A stretch of 64,000 bases of DNA, taken from positions 1 through 64,000 of the forward strand of contig JAQMWT010000370.1 in the NCBI GenBank assembly GCA_029834535.1. Reading direction: 5' to 3'. The position numbers were made by a program, and so were the translations under genes. This document shows positions 49,222 to 58,514 of this stretch, one piece after another (positions within the stretch are counted from its first letter, which is position 1; each line of letters opens with the position of its first letter). Source of the DNA: Chrysophaeum taylorii. Taxonomy: Eukaryota; Sar; Pelagophyceae; Pelagomonadales; Pelagomonadaceae. The notes beneath the pieces are model-generated. The model saw only the letters and a program-made list of their open reading frames with translations. It had not been told where the DNA came from and made no database searches.

Positions 49222-52221
49222 TTTTTAAGGCAGATGTATGATAGATAGACTAAATAATACGGATCGAGAAAACTTTCTTCTTTAAATATGTTCGTCTTCC
49301 GTATTTTCTCTTAACTTGCTAGAAAATAGAAATTATACCTGTATCTAGGACGCAAGATCTTTCGGACGGACGTCTTCCGGTTTTTCTCATGATTTAAGTT
49401 TCAGAGCGACGCCTCGGGATGACGACACAAACCGTCCGTCGGCCAACGAGGCGGAAGACCACTCGCCGCGCCCATCGTCGAGTTCCCAACCCGAAGCAGA
49501 CGGGGAACGAGTGTGTGGTGGATAAGGGCGAGCAATTCGACGGCAAAGTAAGAGTTGCCGATCGTCGTGAAGAGGGACTGAAGGAGCATCGGCCGCAGAA
49601 TGAATAAGCACCTGATTTGGGAGGTGCGGCAGCGTGACCCGGTGCTCCCAGCGTCCACGCGATGCCATCGCCTTCAAAAACCTGGACCTCGAAGTTGAAT
49701 CCTGTATTATAGTTTCAACCGAAGGCACTGCTACCGCGGCGATAAAAAATTACGATCTCAGAAAAAATCAAACCCGAACCAACCACGCGAAAATTTTTGA
49801 TCCTAGAAAATCAAAACCCGGCGATCAACCATAGCAATCCAAAACCAAACCAACCAAAATACGAGAGCTACGTCCATCGTTCTCGGTCGCGTCGTCTTCT
49901 GGGGGCCGCAAGACACGCGTGCGCCGTTCCTTCAAGAGCGACGCGCATCGTTTTTTGGCCCAAAATCCTGGCATGGAGATAACGAACACGTTCTGCGTTG
50001 CCCTACTCCCATTCGTACTTTGGCATTGGCGACGGCCGGCGCTCTAGCTCACGCCCCACACAAAGGAAGATTCGGTCGACGGTTTTTTTCCGAACGTCGC
50101 TTCGTTGTCAACGGTGCAGCGGCTTCAGCAGGAGCCGTAGCCACCACCGTTGTCGTCGCTGGTGCCGGTGCTCGCGCTCGCGGCGGCGCAGGCTCTGCGG
50201 CGTATTTCTTTGGGATTTCCTCGACAGCAGCGTCTCGTACATCTTCGGGGTCAGCAACTTCTCGTCCTTCAAATCCTTCGACTACTCCGCCCGGCGGGTA
50301 GCTCGAGCTGTGTCGTCATTGGTTCAGGAATGCGTCGGCGGCGAAGAGACCAAAACTAAAACAAGGCGTGCGTCGGCGACGAGAATGAATCAGATCAAAC
50401 CAAACCAACCAAAAAACGCGCGCGTCGGCCTAGAAATGCATCAAACCAAACCAACCAGGAGACGCGCGATGATGATAATCCAACCCAACTGCCCGAGGAT
50501 GTCAATTAGGGCGCGATTCGCCTCGCTCGCCGACACCTGGGTGGTGGTGCGATGGATCTTTGTTTGCCCTTACGCGTTTGCTCCCGATCGCCGACGTCGA
50601 TATCCATCAGACTGTGTTCTTCGCCGTCGAGGGCTGGGCAGTGTCTTTTTCTCTCGCCTTGATGATCGTTGTGATTTGCAGCTGGCGCTTCGGCTCTACG
50701 CCGGATGTCACCCCAAACCGTGCCAGGGGCCGCGTTCTCGTGCTTTACGTGCCAGGGCTCGTCATACCCTGCTGGAGCGCCGTTACGCGAAATAAGAAGA
50801 ACGAGACCCAAGACGCGGAACCACTCTCAAACATGGCGCATCATGCGACTGCTTCTTTGGACCACACGACGATCGTCGCGCGCCTTTCGGCGGCTTCTGG
50901 CAAAGAACACGAGCGACGTCAACCACGGACGGGGGAGATGACTTTCTTTCCCAGGGGATAGATAGAGGGGTAGCGACGTGAGCTGGTGACGGTCCAGCTC
51001 GTCCCCTGGATGCGCAGCCTTAAAAAAATTGGGCGATGGACTCGGATGTCTGCCGGGTCCCTTAAATTTTTGGAAATTCTCGTCACCTTTGAACAAGAGC
51101 TGCGCGCGTGTGTTCCCACAGGTGGTCAATCAATAATGCTGTCAGGATGATTTTTCTTCAGACGGCGCACGCAGTCCCACACCTTTGAGGATCTGGTGGT
51201 GAATCATCGCTCAGTTTCGCCGAGTTTGTTCATCATCGACTTCGCCCAATCGACTCGTTCTTCTGCTTCTTTCTTCTGTTCCTCCTATTTTTTCCTCCTC
51301 ATCATCATCATCATCAACGTTCTTCTCCGCCTCAAGAAGGCAGCAGCAGCGCGGCCCCACGTCGCAGGATCAGGCCGTCAGCCCTGCTGAATGAACGTGA
51401 AGTGACATCATCCGAGCGCTCGGAGCGCTGCGCGGAGCCATACGATGGACGCGGATTTTGGGCCAGCTGAGGGCACGAGCGAAGGAGGGAGGTCAGTAGG
51501 GCAAGTCGACCTCGTCTCTCAGATTTGGCAGCGCGCCGCCGGCCGTCGACGATGACTTCCACGGCTCTCGCTTCCGTCGACTTGGGCGCCCGCGTGCGCG
51601 TTTGCCGGGTGCACATTTGGCTCGATGAATTTTGCACGCGCAATGACCGCCCGAACTCGTTCTACTGTCCGCGCTTGACGCTGGCGCGGGCAGTCGGCCG
51701 TGCTCGACGCCGAGCTCGACGGAGATGCACACGGAATCATGTAAAATTCCAGAAAAAAAAAAGAGCAAACGTGCAATTTTACTAGAGCTTCGTAGGTAGG
51801 AGGTAGTACTGATGATCGAGGCGGGCGTAGTCTATTGCAAGGAAAGCATATGGCCCTAGCCGCTGCAATTTTTTGGGTACACCTTCTTTTCACGAGGGCG
51901 TCTGTGGACGGGCCGCGAGAAGCTCGGATCGCACTGAGGCGCTGCCTTTTTCTAGTAGCGCACAGCAACGAGGCTTATTTAGAAGAATGAATATCTTCGA
52001 TTGCGAGCACATCTCTCGCGCAGGCCTGCGAGATGGCATTAGTTGTTGTTATTATTATTATAGAGGCTCGTTATTTTTCAAAAAAAGCGGGGAAATGATC
52101 AAGGTCCAGATCTTTCGGTGCACCACAAGTGCAGTTTGGGTTGCAATCGTAATGATTTTGTAGTAATGGTACATGCTGAGGCAACAGTGTACTGCGTGCT
52201 AAGAAGGTCGGTCAGAAGACC
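49222..52221. other. 3-kb gene desert with CAAACCAACC motifs
   Basis: No credible gene is seen. CAAACCAACC or a close variant recurs at about 49768-49779, 49843-49858, 50398-50413 and 50450-50464, several times next to an ACGCG-type stretch. Frames at 49998-50961 overlap in all phases and are Arg/Ser-rich without motifs. An ATC run lies near 51299-51318. Confidence 0.5.
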
Positions 52222-52929
52222 ATGGAGAGGTCGCAGATGATCGTGATCGAGGCCTTGTTTTGCTCGATCGCTTCGCTCTATTGGGAGATCCCCGCATGCA
52301 TTTCCTTCGTGAACCAACTAAGTTGCTTGGTGGTGCGGTGCCTCTCGAAATGCGAAATCGTCCCAATAAAGACTTGTTGCCAAGCTCAGCTCAAGCTTCT
52401 CTGCCTCGACTACCGATGCGCGTGCCCCTGCAACGAGTCCGTGCCGTGCCTCTGCACGATCTTCTTCCTGACCTGCTTTCCAAAGTGCGGCTGGGCCTTG
52501 AAGCTGCACGAATTTTCGTCGTTTGACGAAGACTCGCCCAAAAACGACGCCACCGTCTTCTACGCCGCGTGTTGCTATCTCATAGCGTGCTCGAACGAAG
52601 ATTGCTGCACCTGCTCGGGGTACGACACGTGTTTCTGCGCGCACGCCGAGTTGTACTGCGACCTCAAGGGAAACGAGCCAGGCTTCCGACAGGCGGGGCA
52701 CTGCCTTTGCGTCGATCAGCGGTGTGCGCTCCCCTTGGACGAGGAGATCCCCAAGGCCTGCACGCCCTGCCCTTTTTTTGTGGTCTTTCCGACGGACCAG
52801 ATCGGGTGTTGCAAGACGGTCGGCGACCTTGACTATGAGCCGCCGGGCTATGATCAGCTCCTCCGCCAATTCCCGGGCTACGACGACGAACCCCCCGTTC
52901 AGCAGGCCATCAAGCAGCAGCCGGTCTAG
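52222..52929 (+). CDS. Cysteine-rich protein, unknown family (235 aa)
   Basis: Around thirty Cys occur in 235 residues, in clusters such as CLDYRCACPCNESVPCLCTI, CCYLIACSNEDCCTCSGYDT and CLCVDQRCALP. The spacing (CxC, CC, Cx2-6C) suggests metal binding or multiple disulfides. No clear signal peptide begins the frame; hydrophobic stretches (ALFCSIASLYWEIPACISFV, TIFFLTCF) could be membrane-associated. The C-terminus is acidic, Pro/Tyr-rich (YEPPGYDQLLRQFPGYDDEP) with two GYD repeats. The family is unrecognised; an upstream exon cannot be excluded. Confidence 0.7.
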   Translation: MERSQMIVIEALFCSIASLYWEIPACISFVNQLSCLVVRCLSKCEIVPIKTCCQAQLKLLCLDYRCACPCNESVPCLCTIFFLTCFPKCGWALKLHEFSSFDEDSPKNDATVFYAACCYLIACSNEDCCTCSGYDTCFCAHAELYCDLKGNEPGFRQAGHCLCVDQRCALPLDEEIPKACTPCPFFVVFPTDQIGCCKTVGDLDYEPPGYDQLLRQFPGYDDEPPVQQAIKQQPV

Positions 52930-53009
52930 GACGGAGGAGCACGCGCATGCGTTTGTATTTTATTTCATTTCGCCGCGGGGAAACAGGTGCCGACTTTTTT
53001 GCATACTAC

Positions 53010-55787
53010 CTACCTATGAGAGCCCGTTCCTTTGCGGACGGCACGCGGCGTCTTGCTCGGAGAGCCGCGCGGTCTCTGGTGGTGGTGGTGGTGGTGGTAC
53101 GCTCGCGCGCTCGCGGGAGGATCGGGATCAGTCGCAAGAAGAAGGCCAGACTGCATTATTATTGTGGGCTCCTCGTCGAGTGGTGGTGGTGGTGGTCTGC
53201 TGCTTCTTCTTCTTTTGCTTCTTCGAGACGACGGCGACGACGTCCTAGTACTAGTGCGCGGGGAACCAACCCACGCTGGGCGCGCCGTAGAAGTGCGGGG
53301 ACAATAGGACGCGGGCGGCCGAGCGAGGACGTCATCTACTGCCAGGAGGCTCCTTCTTTCCCGCGCCCTTCGACGACGACGAAGAAGAAGAAGAAGAGGA
53401 TTCTCGTCCTCGTCGCTGCTCTCTTCTTCCTTGACGTCGTCGGAGGGGTCGGCAAGCCGCAGGTTGGTGAGGCGGGGAAGATGGTCGGGCGACTTTTTCT
53501 GTGGTCCTGAAAAAGAGGGCAGTCGTCGATCGGTGGAGAACACCGCCTCAGCCGCCGCGCAGGCCGCGCGGCAGAGGTCGTCGACGTCGATCACGAGCAG
53601 GGTTGCCGGCTGGCAGGTAACGGTGATCGAGGTTGTTGTTGTTGTTGTTGTTGTGGCCGACGACGCTGCGAGGTGCGTCGCGGTCGAAGCGGCGGCCGCG
53701 GCGGCGGCAGCATCGAGACTCCTCGTAGTCTCGTACGCCGCCGCGATGGCGCGCGCGACGTCCGCGACGCCGCCGCGGCCGCCCAGAGAGTCTCCTGGCA
53801 CGAGGCAGCCCACGCGCGTGGCCGTTGGCCATAGCCGCCTAAACGCGGTGTTGTTGTTGTCGACGAGGTCGGGACATCTCCGAGGGAGGTCGACGTTCGC
53901 GACGCCCGAGAGGACGAACTTGAGCGCGGGGCCGTCGGGGATCGCGGCGCCTCGCTCGACTTTCTCAATTTTGGGCGCGAGCCGCAGCTTGATCGGAGCC
54001 GGCACGCCGCGGAGTTCCTCGCCAACGAGGTCCAGGACGTCCTCGACTCTAGGCCGCGCGTATTTTTCGTTCTTCGTCATTCGTGCGGCCAGGCGCGCGG
54101 CGAGCTTGGTTCGAGGTGTTTCCGAGAAATTCTTCGAGTCGTCGATCTTGACGAGAGTCGTGCTCTCTCTCGCGATCGCGACGCATCGCTCCGTCGCGTC
54201 GCCGCCGCCAAATTTTGGCGGCGGCGAAACGGACGAGAACGTCGGCGCGATGAGGTCGCCGGCGGCGAGCGCGCACGCGCAGTGTCCGAGGCGCGCCTTG
54301 GCCCAGGCGCGGCGCGCGCGAAAATCATCGCCACCGTTGATCGAATCGAGATCGAGACGAAGATCCTCGTCGTCGTCGTTGTCCTCGACAAAATGAAGAG
54401 ATACCGAACCTCGCAGGACCAGACCTCGCGCGGCGCGCATCGAGCCGACGATCTGACGGGCCTCGTAGTGTTCGAGGTAGGCGAGGCGCGCGAGGCGTCG
54501 CCGCAGGCACGCGGGCACGGCCGCGAGCGGCGAATCTTCGGCGAACGCGCTCGCGACGTCGGGATACTCGGCGCGGACCGGGACGACGGCTCGGTAGGCC
54601 GTCTCCGAGAGGACTGCGAGGTCCGGGGCGAAGGTGTTGGTGGGTGCCGACCTCAGCGCAGCAGCCTTTTCCTTATCATCTAAAAGGAGGAGCACGTCGC
54701 ACGGTTTGAGGCGGCGGCGGCGGCGGGTCGCGCGACCCTCGAAAACGACGACGACGTCGCCCGAGAGCACGACGACGAGGCACTTCTCGACCCCCAACTC
54801 GGCGGCGTGCGGCAAGGTCTTGAGGTGCATGTGGCGCGCGAGGCGCCGACACGCAAAGAGGGGGAGCTGCTTGAAAAAGGGAAGGTATCTCAGGACGTCG
54901 GCGACGAGTCTAGCGATTCGCGACTCCGTCCTCGCCTCCGGCGGCGCGGAGAGAACCGAGCGGCAGTACTCGAGGGAATACGGAATCTCCGGGGACGGGA
55001 AGGCCGTCGTCACAAATTCCTCGACGTCCAGGACCATAACCTCAGCGCGTTGAGTCACGACGGTAAACTCGGCGGCGATTACTCTCGGTCGTCGTCGTCT
55101 GTTTTTCGTCGTCGACGCCAGAGACCGCGCCTCGAAGGCGAGTTCTAAAGAGTGGCGCGGGAAGGAGTCCCCCTTTCGCAGCGATAACCGTTGCTGTTGT
55201 TGTTCTGCGGCAACCATCTCGCCGGAGAGCACGATGTAAAGAGTTTTGTTCTCGTTTCCGGAAACGCGGTCGCCCGCGCGCAGAATTCTGAAAGTTAGCA
55301 GCCGAGCGATGGCTGCGCGTAGGTCGGGCGGGCGCGCGCCGTATTCAGAAGAGATGCTCAGAAGGTCTACAATGGCCCCGACGTCCGCCGGCGTGCGGGT
55401 TTCGCTCGGCTTGCGCATGAGGTCTCTTGCGAGCACGGGCGTCCAGCAGTACGCTGTCGTCTCGGGGACTTTAGCTTTATCGACGATGCCGACGAGGGCC
55501 TCCTCGGTCTCCGCCACGACGGTGCCGCCCCTCCCGAAGAAGGTATCCCCCGGCTGGAGGCGCCAGCCCTCGTCCTGCTGCACCATCGTGCCCTCGAGGA
55601 TCACGCAGAGGGCATTTCGCTCCTCCTCCTCCAAGTCGGGGTGGACCGTGGCGCCCCTGGAGAGCCGCCGGAGGACCATGCCGCTGCAGAGGGCGGCCGT
55701 TACCTCGCCCGAAAACTGCTGGAAAAACTGCAGGGGTGAGACGACGGCGCACAACCCGAACACGTCTTCCACCGCCGTCCGTCGCAT
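53010..55787 (-). CDS. Protein with several cyclic-nucleotide-binding-like modules (925 aa)
   Basis: The frame contains about five segments that look like cNMP-binding beta-rolls, each with an LSG/LEG-V turn followed by L-PGD or similar. They are ALCVILEGTMVQQDEGWRLQPGDTF (about 60-90), LYIVLSGEMV...LSLRKGDSF (about 185-215), CLVVVLSGDVVVVFEGR with LKPCDVL (about 335-370), RGLVLRGSVSLHF (about 450), and LKFVLSGVANVDL with LVPGDSLGGRGG (about 615-675). The phosphate-binding Arg-Ala pair of a true cAMP site is not obvious in any. The C-terminus is low-complexity (poly-Ala, poly-Thr, poly-His). Several ciliary proteins have such arrays. It is head-to-head with RSPH3, 46 bases apart. Confidence 0.7.
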   Translation of the reverse strand: MRRTAVEDVFGLCAVVSPLQFFQQFSGEVTAALCSGMVLRRLSRGATVHPDLEEEERNALCVILEGTMVQQDEGWRLQPGDTFFGRGGTVVAETEEALVGIVDKAKVPETTAYCWTPVLARDLMRKPSETRTPADVGAIVDLLSISSEYGARPPDLRAAIARLLTFRILRAGDRVSGNENKTLYIVLSGEMVAAEQQQQRLSLRKGDSFPRHSLELAFEARSLASTTKNRRRRPRVIAAEFTVVTQRAEVMVLDVEEFVTTAFPSPEIPYSLEYCRSVLSAPPEARTESRIARLVADVLRYLPFFKQLPLFACRRLARHMHLKTLPHAAELGVEKCLVVVLSGDVVVVFEGRATRRRRRLKPCDVLLLLDDKEKAAALRSAPTNTFAPDLAVLSETAYRAVVPVRAEYPDVASAFAEDSPLAAVPACLRRRLARLAYLEHYEARQIVGSMRAARGLVLRGSVSLHFVEDNDDDEDLRLDLDSINGGDDFRARRAWAKARLGHCACALAAGDLIAPTFSSVSPPPKFGGGDATERCVAIARESTTLVKIDDSKNFSETPRTKLAARLAARMTKNEKYARPRVEDVLDLVGEELRGVPAPIKLRLAPKIEKVERGAAIPDGPALKFVLSGVANVDLPRRCPDLVDNNNTAFRRLWPTATRVGCLVPGDSLGGRGGVADVARAIAAAYETTRSLDAAAAAAAASTATHLAASSATTTTTTTTSITVTCQPATLLVIDVDDLCRAACAAAEAVFSTDRRLPSFSGPQKKSPDHLPRLTNLRLADPSDDVKEEESSDEDENPLLLLLRRRRRARERRSLLAVDDVLARPPASYCPRTSTARPAWVGSPRTSTRTSSPSSRRSKRRRSSRPPPPPLDEEPTIIMQSGLLLATDPDPPASARAYHHHHHHQRPRGSPSKTPRAVRKGTGSHR

Positions 55788-55833
55788 ACTACCATAGGAT
55801 ACGGTATCTTCTTTTTTTTTCGAAATAACGCAG

Positions 55834-56904
55834 ATGGAAGGCGCTTATGTGCATACCGCGCAGCCCGCGGCCGTCAAGGCGAAATACCGCGAGGAGGTTC
55901 CGTCGAACATCATGTTCGACCGTCGCATCGTCCGCGGCAACACGTACGCGGCCCAAGTCGTGACGCAGTCAGCCCAACGCGAGGTCGAGCGGCTCCGGCA
56001 GGAGCAGGAACGCGCGGCGCGACGCGAGGCGAATCGGCGCCGCCGGGAGGAGCTCCAGAAACCCTCGACGCCCCCGCCGGTCGAGGGCCGCGCCCACTGC
56101 GAGGCCCAGACCGAATCGTTTCTCGAAGTTCTCTCGGATAAGCCGGTCGAATCGGAGGTCGAGACCCAAACCGACGCCAAACTCGACAAAAATCAGGAAC
56201 CGCTCTTCGTGCCCGCCAAGTCGGGGGTCGACGCCCAAACAGAGATCCCCCACGGCGATCTCTTCGATTTCGACGTCGAGGTGACGCCCATATTGGAGGT
56301 ATTGGTCGGAAAGACGCTGCGCTACGCGATGATCGAATGCCTCGAGGAAGAGGAGCTCGAGAATATGAAAATCCAGCAAGACGAGTTCGAGCAAATGCGC
56401 GACGCCGAGCTTCTCGAGGTCCAACGCCTCGACGCCGAAGCTGCCCGTAAATTCGCCGAGAAACGCCGGCGCCTCGAGCAGGCCGAGGAGCGCGTCCGAC
56501 AGCAGGCGGAACTGCAAGAGAAAATCGCTGCGAGGAGCTTTGCCAAAAATTATTTTGCCGATCTCTCCGAGATTGTCTTTGACCACCTCGAGGACCAAGG
56601 CCACTTCGTGGACCCGGTCATCCAGCAAGTCAGAGACCACGTCATCCCCGTCCTATTGGACGACGTCGTCGCCGATATCGACGTCCATGTGACGAGCCGC
56701 AACTGCGCGGACGCTCTCCTTCATGCGGCCATCGACACCCTCCACAAACTCCAAGCCGAGGCCGACGACCGCGCGGTCAAAGATGCGATTTTCCGGGATC
56801 AAGCTCAGCAAGCTGCGGACGCCGCGCGCCTCGCACAACAACAACAACAACTAAATAGTGCCGACGACGACCAGGACGACCATCGTCAGAAAGAGGCGGT
56901 CTAA
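55834..56904 (+). CDS. RSPH3: Radial spoke head/stalk protein 3 (RSPH3)
   Basis: A ciliary axoneme protein that anchors radial spokes to the doublet microtubules and binds protein kinase A. The hallmark opening is AVKAKYREEVPSNIMFDRRIVRGNTYAAQV near residue 15. The conserved core follows: ETQTD, VDAQTEIPHGDLFDFDVEVTPILEVLVGKTLRYAMIECLEEEEL, the Arg/Glu-rich coiled coil, and LRSFAKNYFADLSEIVFDHLEDQGHFVDPV-type helices (residues about 240-270) that act as the amphipathic RII-binding region in other species. A Gln run near the C-terminus is low-complexity. 356 residues, single exon. Its presence implies the organism builds motile cilia. Confidence 0.93.
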   Translation: MEGAYVHTAQPAAVKAKYREEVPSNIMFDRRIVRGNTYAAQVVTQSAQREVERLRQEQERAARREANRRRREELQKPSTPPPVEGRAHCEAQTESFLEVLSDKPVESEVETQTDAKLDKNQEPLFVPAKSGVDAQTEIPHGDLFDFDVEVTPILEVLVGKTLRYAMIECLEEEELENMKIQQDEFEQMRDAELLEVQRLDAEAARKFAEKRRRLEQAEERVRQQAELQEKIAARSFAKNYFADLSEIVFDHLEDQGHFVDPVIQQVRDHVIPVLLDDVVADIDVHVTSRNCADALLHAAIDTLHKLQAEADDRAVKDAIFRDQAQQAADAARLAQQQQQLNSADDDQDDHRQKEAV

Positions 56905-57377
56905 CTGTTATTCCTTTCATTCATCTTGGCCGTCCGATCCACACATCCACACGTCCACACGCCCACACGCCCACGCGTCCACGCGTCCACGCGGTCGCGG
57001 GCCCTCCTCCTGCCGGCGCACGCCACACCCTAATTACTTGAATTGCTCCCACTCCTCCCGCCGGCGTACCACCACAAATAGTGTTCTTGTTGTCGTCTGT
57101 GGGGTGATGAGGACCCCTAATTTTCGGGCCGGCCGGCCGGCCAGTCGTCACACTCCGCTTGTATCGATGTCGTATTCCAAGTAGAAGACACAAAAAAAAA
57201 AGTCTGTCGCCGCATGCTGCACATAAGGTGCGTGTATAAAAAAAAGGCGCGCACCATGAATCAAAACAACACGCCACAATCAGTAATCGTCGTCGTCGTC
57301 GTCTCGTTGGTGAAAAAAACGGTAGTAGTCAGTCAGTCAGAAGGGACTCAAAAACGGCAGCAATAAAAAAAAAGGTA
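56905..57377. repeat. Convergent spacer with a CACACGTCCACACGCC-type minisatellite
   Basis: About 56938-56995 is a degenerate tandem of CCACACG / CCACGCG units. The rest of the spacer has no gene, but has an inverted GGCCGGCC palindrome near 57130-57142. Confidence 0.7.
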
Positions 57378-58514
57378 TTAGGAGGAGGCGTGGGCGTGCT
57401 TGTCGTCGCTCGATCGACGAGGCTTCTTGTTGTTGTTTTGCGGCGGCGGCGGCGCTTTACGAGACGTCGTCTTCGTCGTCTTCTCGTTAATCGTCGAGTA
57501 GCGCATGATAGAGTCTTCCGCGTCGAGGAGCTGCTTGACTCGGGGAAAGCGAGCGGCGGCGTCGCTCAAACTTCGGCCTGCCGCCGTGATGTGCTTGATC
57601 TCGGCGTACGGGAGCCAGGGGAGACCCGTCAAAAAGCCGCGCATGTTGACGAGGTAGAGAATAGAGGATTTATTGGCGACGGCGTCGAATCTGATGTCGC
57701 GACGCTGGGCGAGCAAGAGCTCGCCGAGTTCGACGTGACCGCGCTGCATCGCGAGTTCAAAGGCCGTCTCGCCGTGGCTGTCGGCTTGGTTGATTCGCGC
57801 ACCGTGAGCGAGCAGAATGCTCGCGATATCCGTGCGATTCTCGAGCGCGGTCACGACGAGCGGAGCCGCGCGCCCGGAGTCTTCGGGATGGTTCACAGCT
57901 GCGCCCGACTCGAGCAAAAAATTGACGATGTCGACTCGGCCGTGCCACGAGGCGATGTTGAGCGGGACGCACCCCTCGACCGTCGACTTATCGGGGTCGG
58001 CGTTTCTCTCCACGAGGAGCCGAACGATCGGCATGTGGCCATTCTCAGCGGCCTTGAAGAGCGGCGTCTGTCCCCGCCGCGAGGCCTGGTTCACGTCCGC
58101 GTGGTGCTCGACCAATAGCCTCGCGATGTCGCAGTTTCCGTTGCAACACGCGGCAAAAAGGGGCGAGCAACCCGCGTAGTCGGGCGCCGACGGATCCGCG
58201 CCGCGCGAGAGCAGAACGCGGACGACCTCCAAATGTCCATCCTCGCACGCGACGTACAGGGGCGTGCACCCCAGGTTGTCGCCGCGATCGAGGTCCGCCT
58301 CGTGCTCGACCAAAAGCTCGACCAAACTGTGGTGTCCGTTGCGGCTCGCGATCACGAGGGCCGTGCACCCAGCGTAGTCCGTTTCGTTCACGTCCGTCCC
58401 ATTCTCGAGGAGCGACCGCACCGTGTCTTCCCGACCCTGCCGGCTCGCGGCGTGGAGACCGACCACACGAACAGACGGACGCCGCGCCGCCCCTTTGTTG
58501 GTCTTGTGATTCAT
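57378..58514 (-). CDS. Ankyrin-repeat protein
   Basis: A 378-residue protein from the ATG at 58514. About eight ankyrin repeats fill residues 15-290, with the typical TPLx-A--G---VV-LLLE-GAD-N pattern: for example CTALVIASRNGHHSLVELLV, CTPLYVACEDGHLEVVRVLL, QTPLFKAAENGHMPIVRLLV and CVPLNIASWHGRVDIVNFLL. The C-terminal region (ILYLVNMRGFLTGLPWLPYA and after) is globular but unassigned; the tail is Lys/Pro-rich. Ankyrin stacks bind other proteins and the partner is not identifiable. Adjacent to the ciliary gene RSPH3, but a shared role is only a suggestion. Confidence 0.9.
   Translation of the reverse strand: MNHKTNKGAARRPSVRVVGLHAASRQGREDTVRSLLENGTDVNETDYAGCTALVIASRNGHHSLVELLVEHEADLDRGDNLGCTPLYVACEDGHLEVVRVLLSRGADPSAPDYAGCSPLFAACCNGNCDIARLLVEHHADVNQASRRGQTPLFKAAENGHMPIVRLLVERNADPDKSTVEGCVPLNIASWHGRVDIVNFLLESGAAVNHPEDSGRAAPLVVTALENRTDIASILLAHGARINQADSHGETAFELAMQRGHVELGELLLAQRRDIRFDAVANKSSILYLVNMRGFLTGLPWLPYAEIKHITAAGRSLSDAAARFPRVKQLLDAEDSIMRYSTINEKTTKTTSRKAPPPPQNNNKKPRRSSDDKHAHASS

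Noticed and set aside
49998-50795. A 265-codon plus-strand frame in the desert
   Set aside because: Arg/Ser-rich, overlapped by similar frames in the other two phases, and without any motif.
53032-53510. Gly/Trp- and Leu-rich frames opposite the 3' end of the cNMP-binding-like gene
   Set aside because: They are translations of GTG/GTC repeats in the gene's low-complexity tail.
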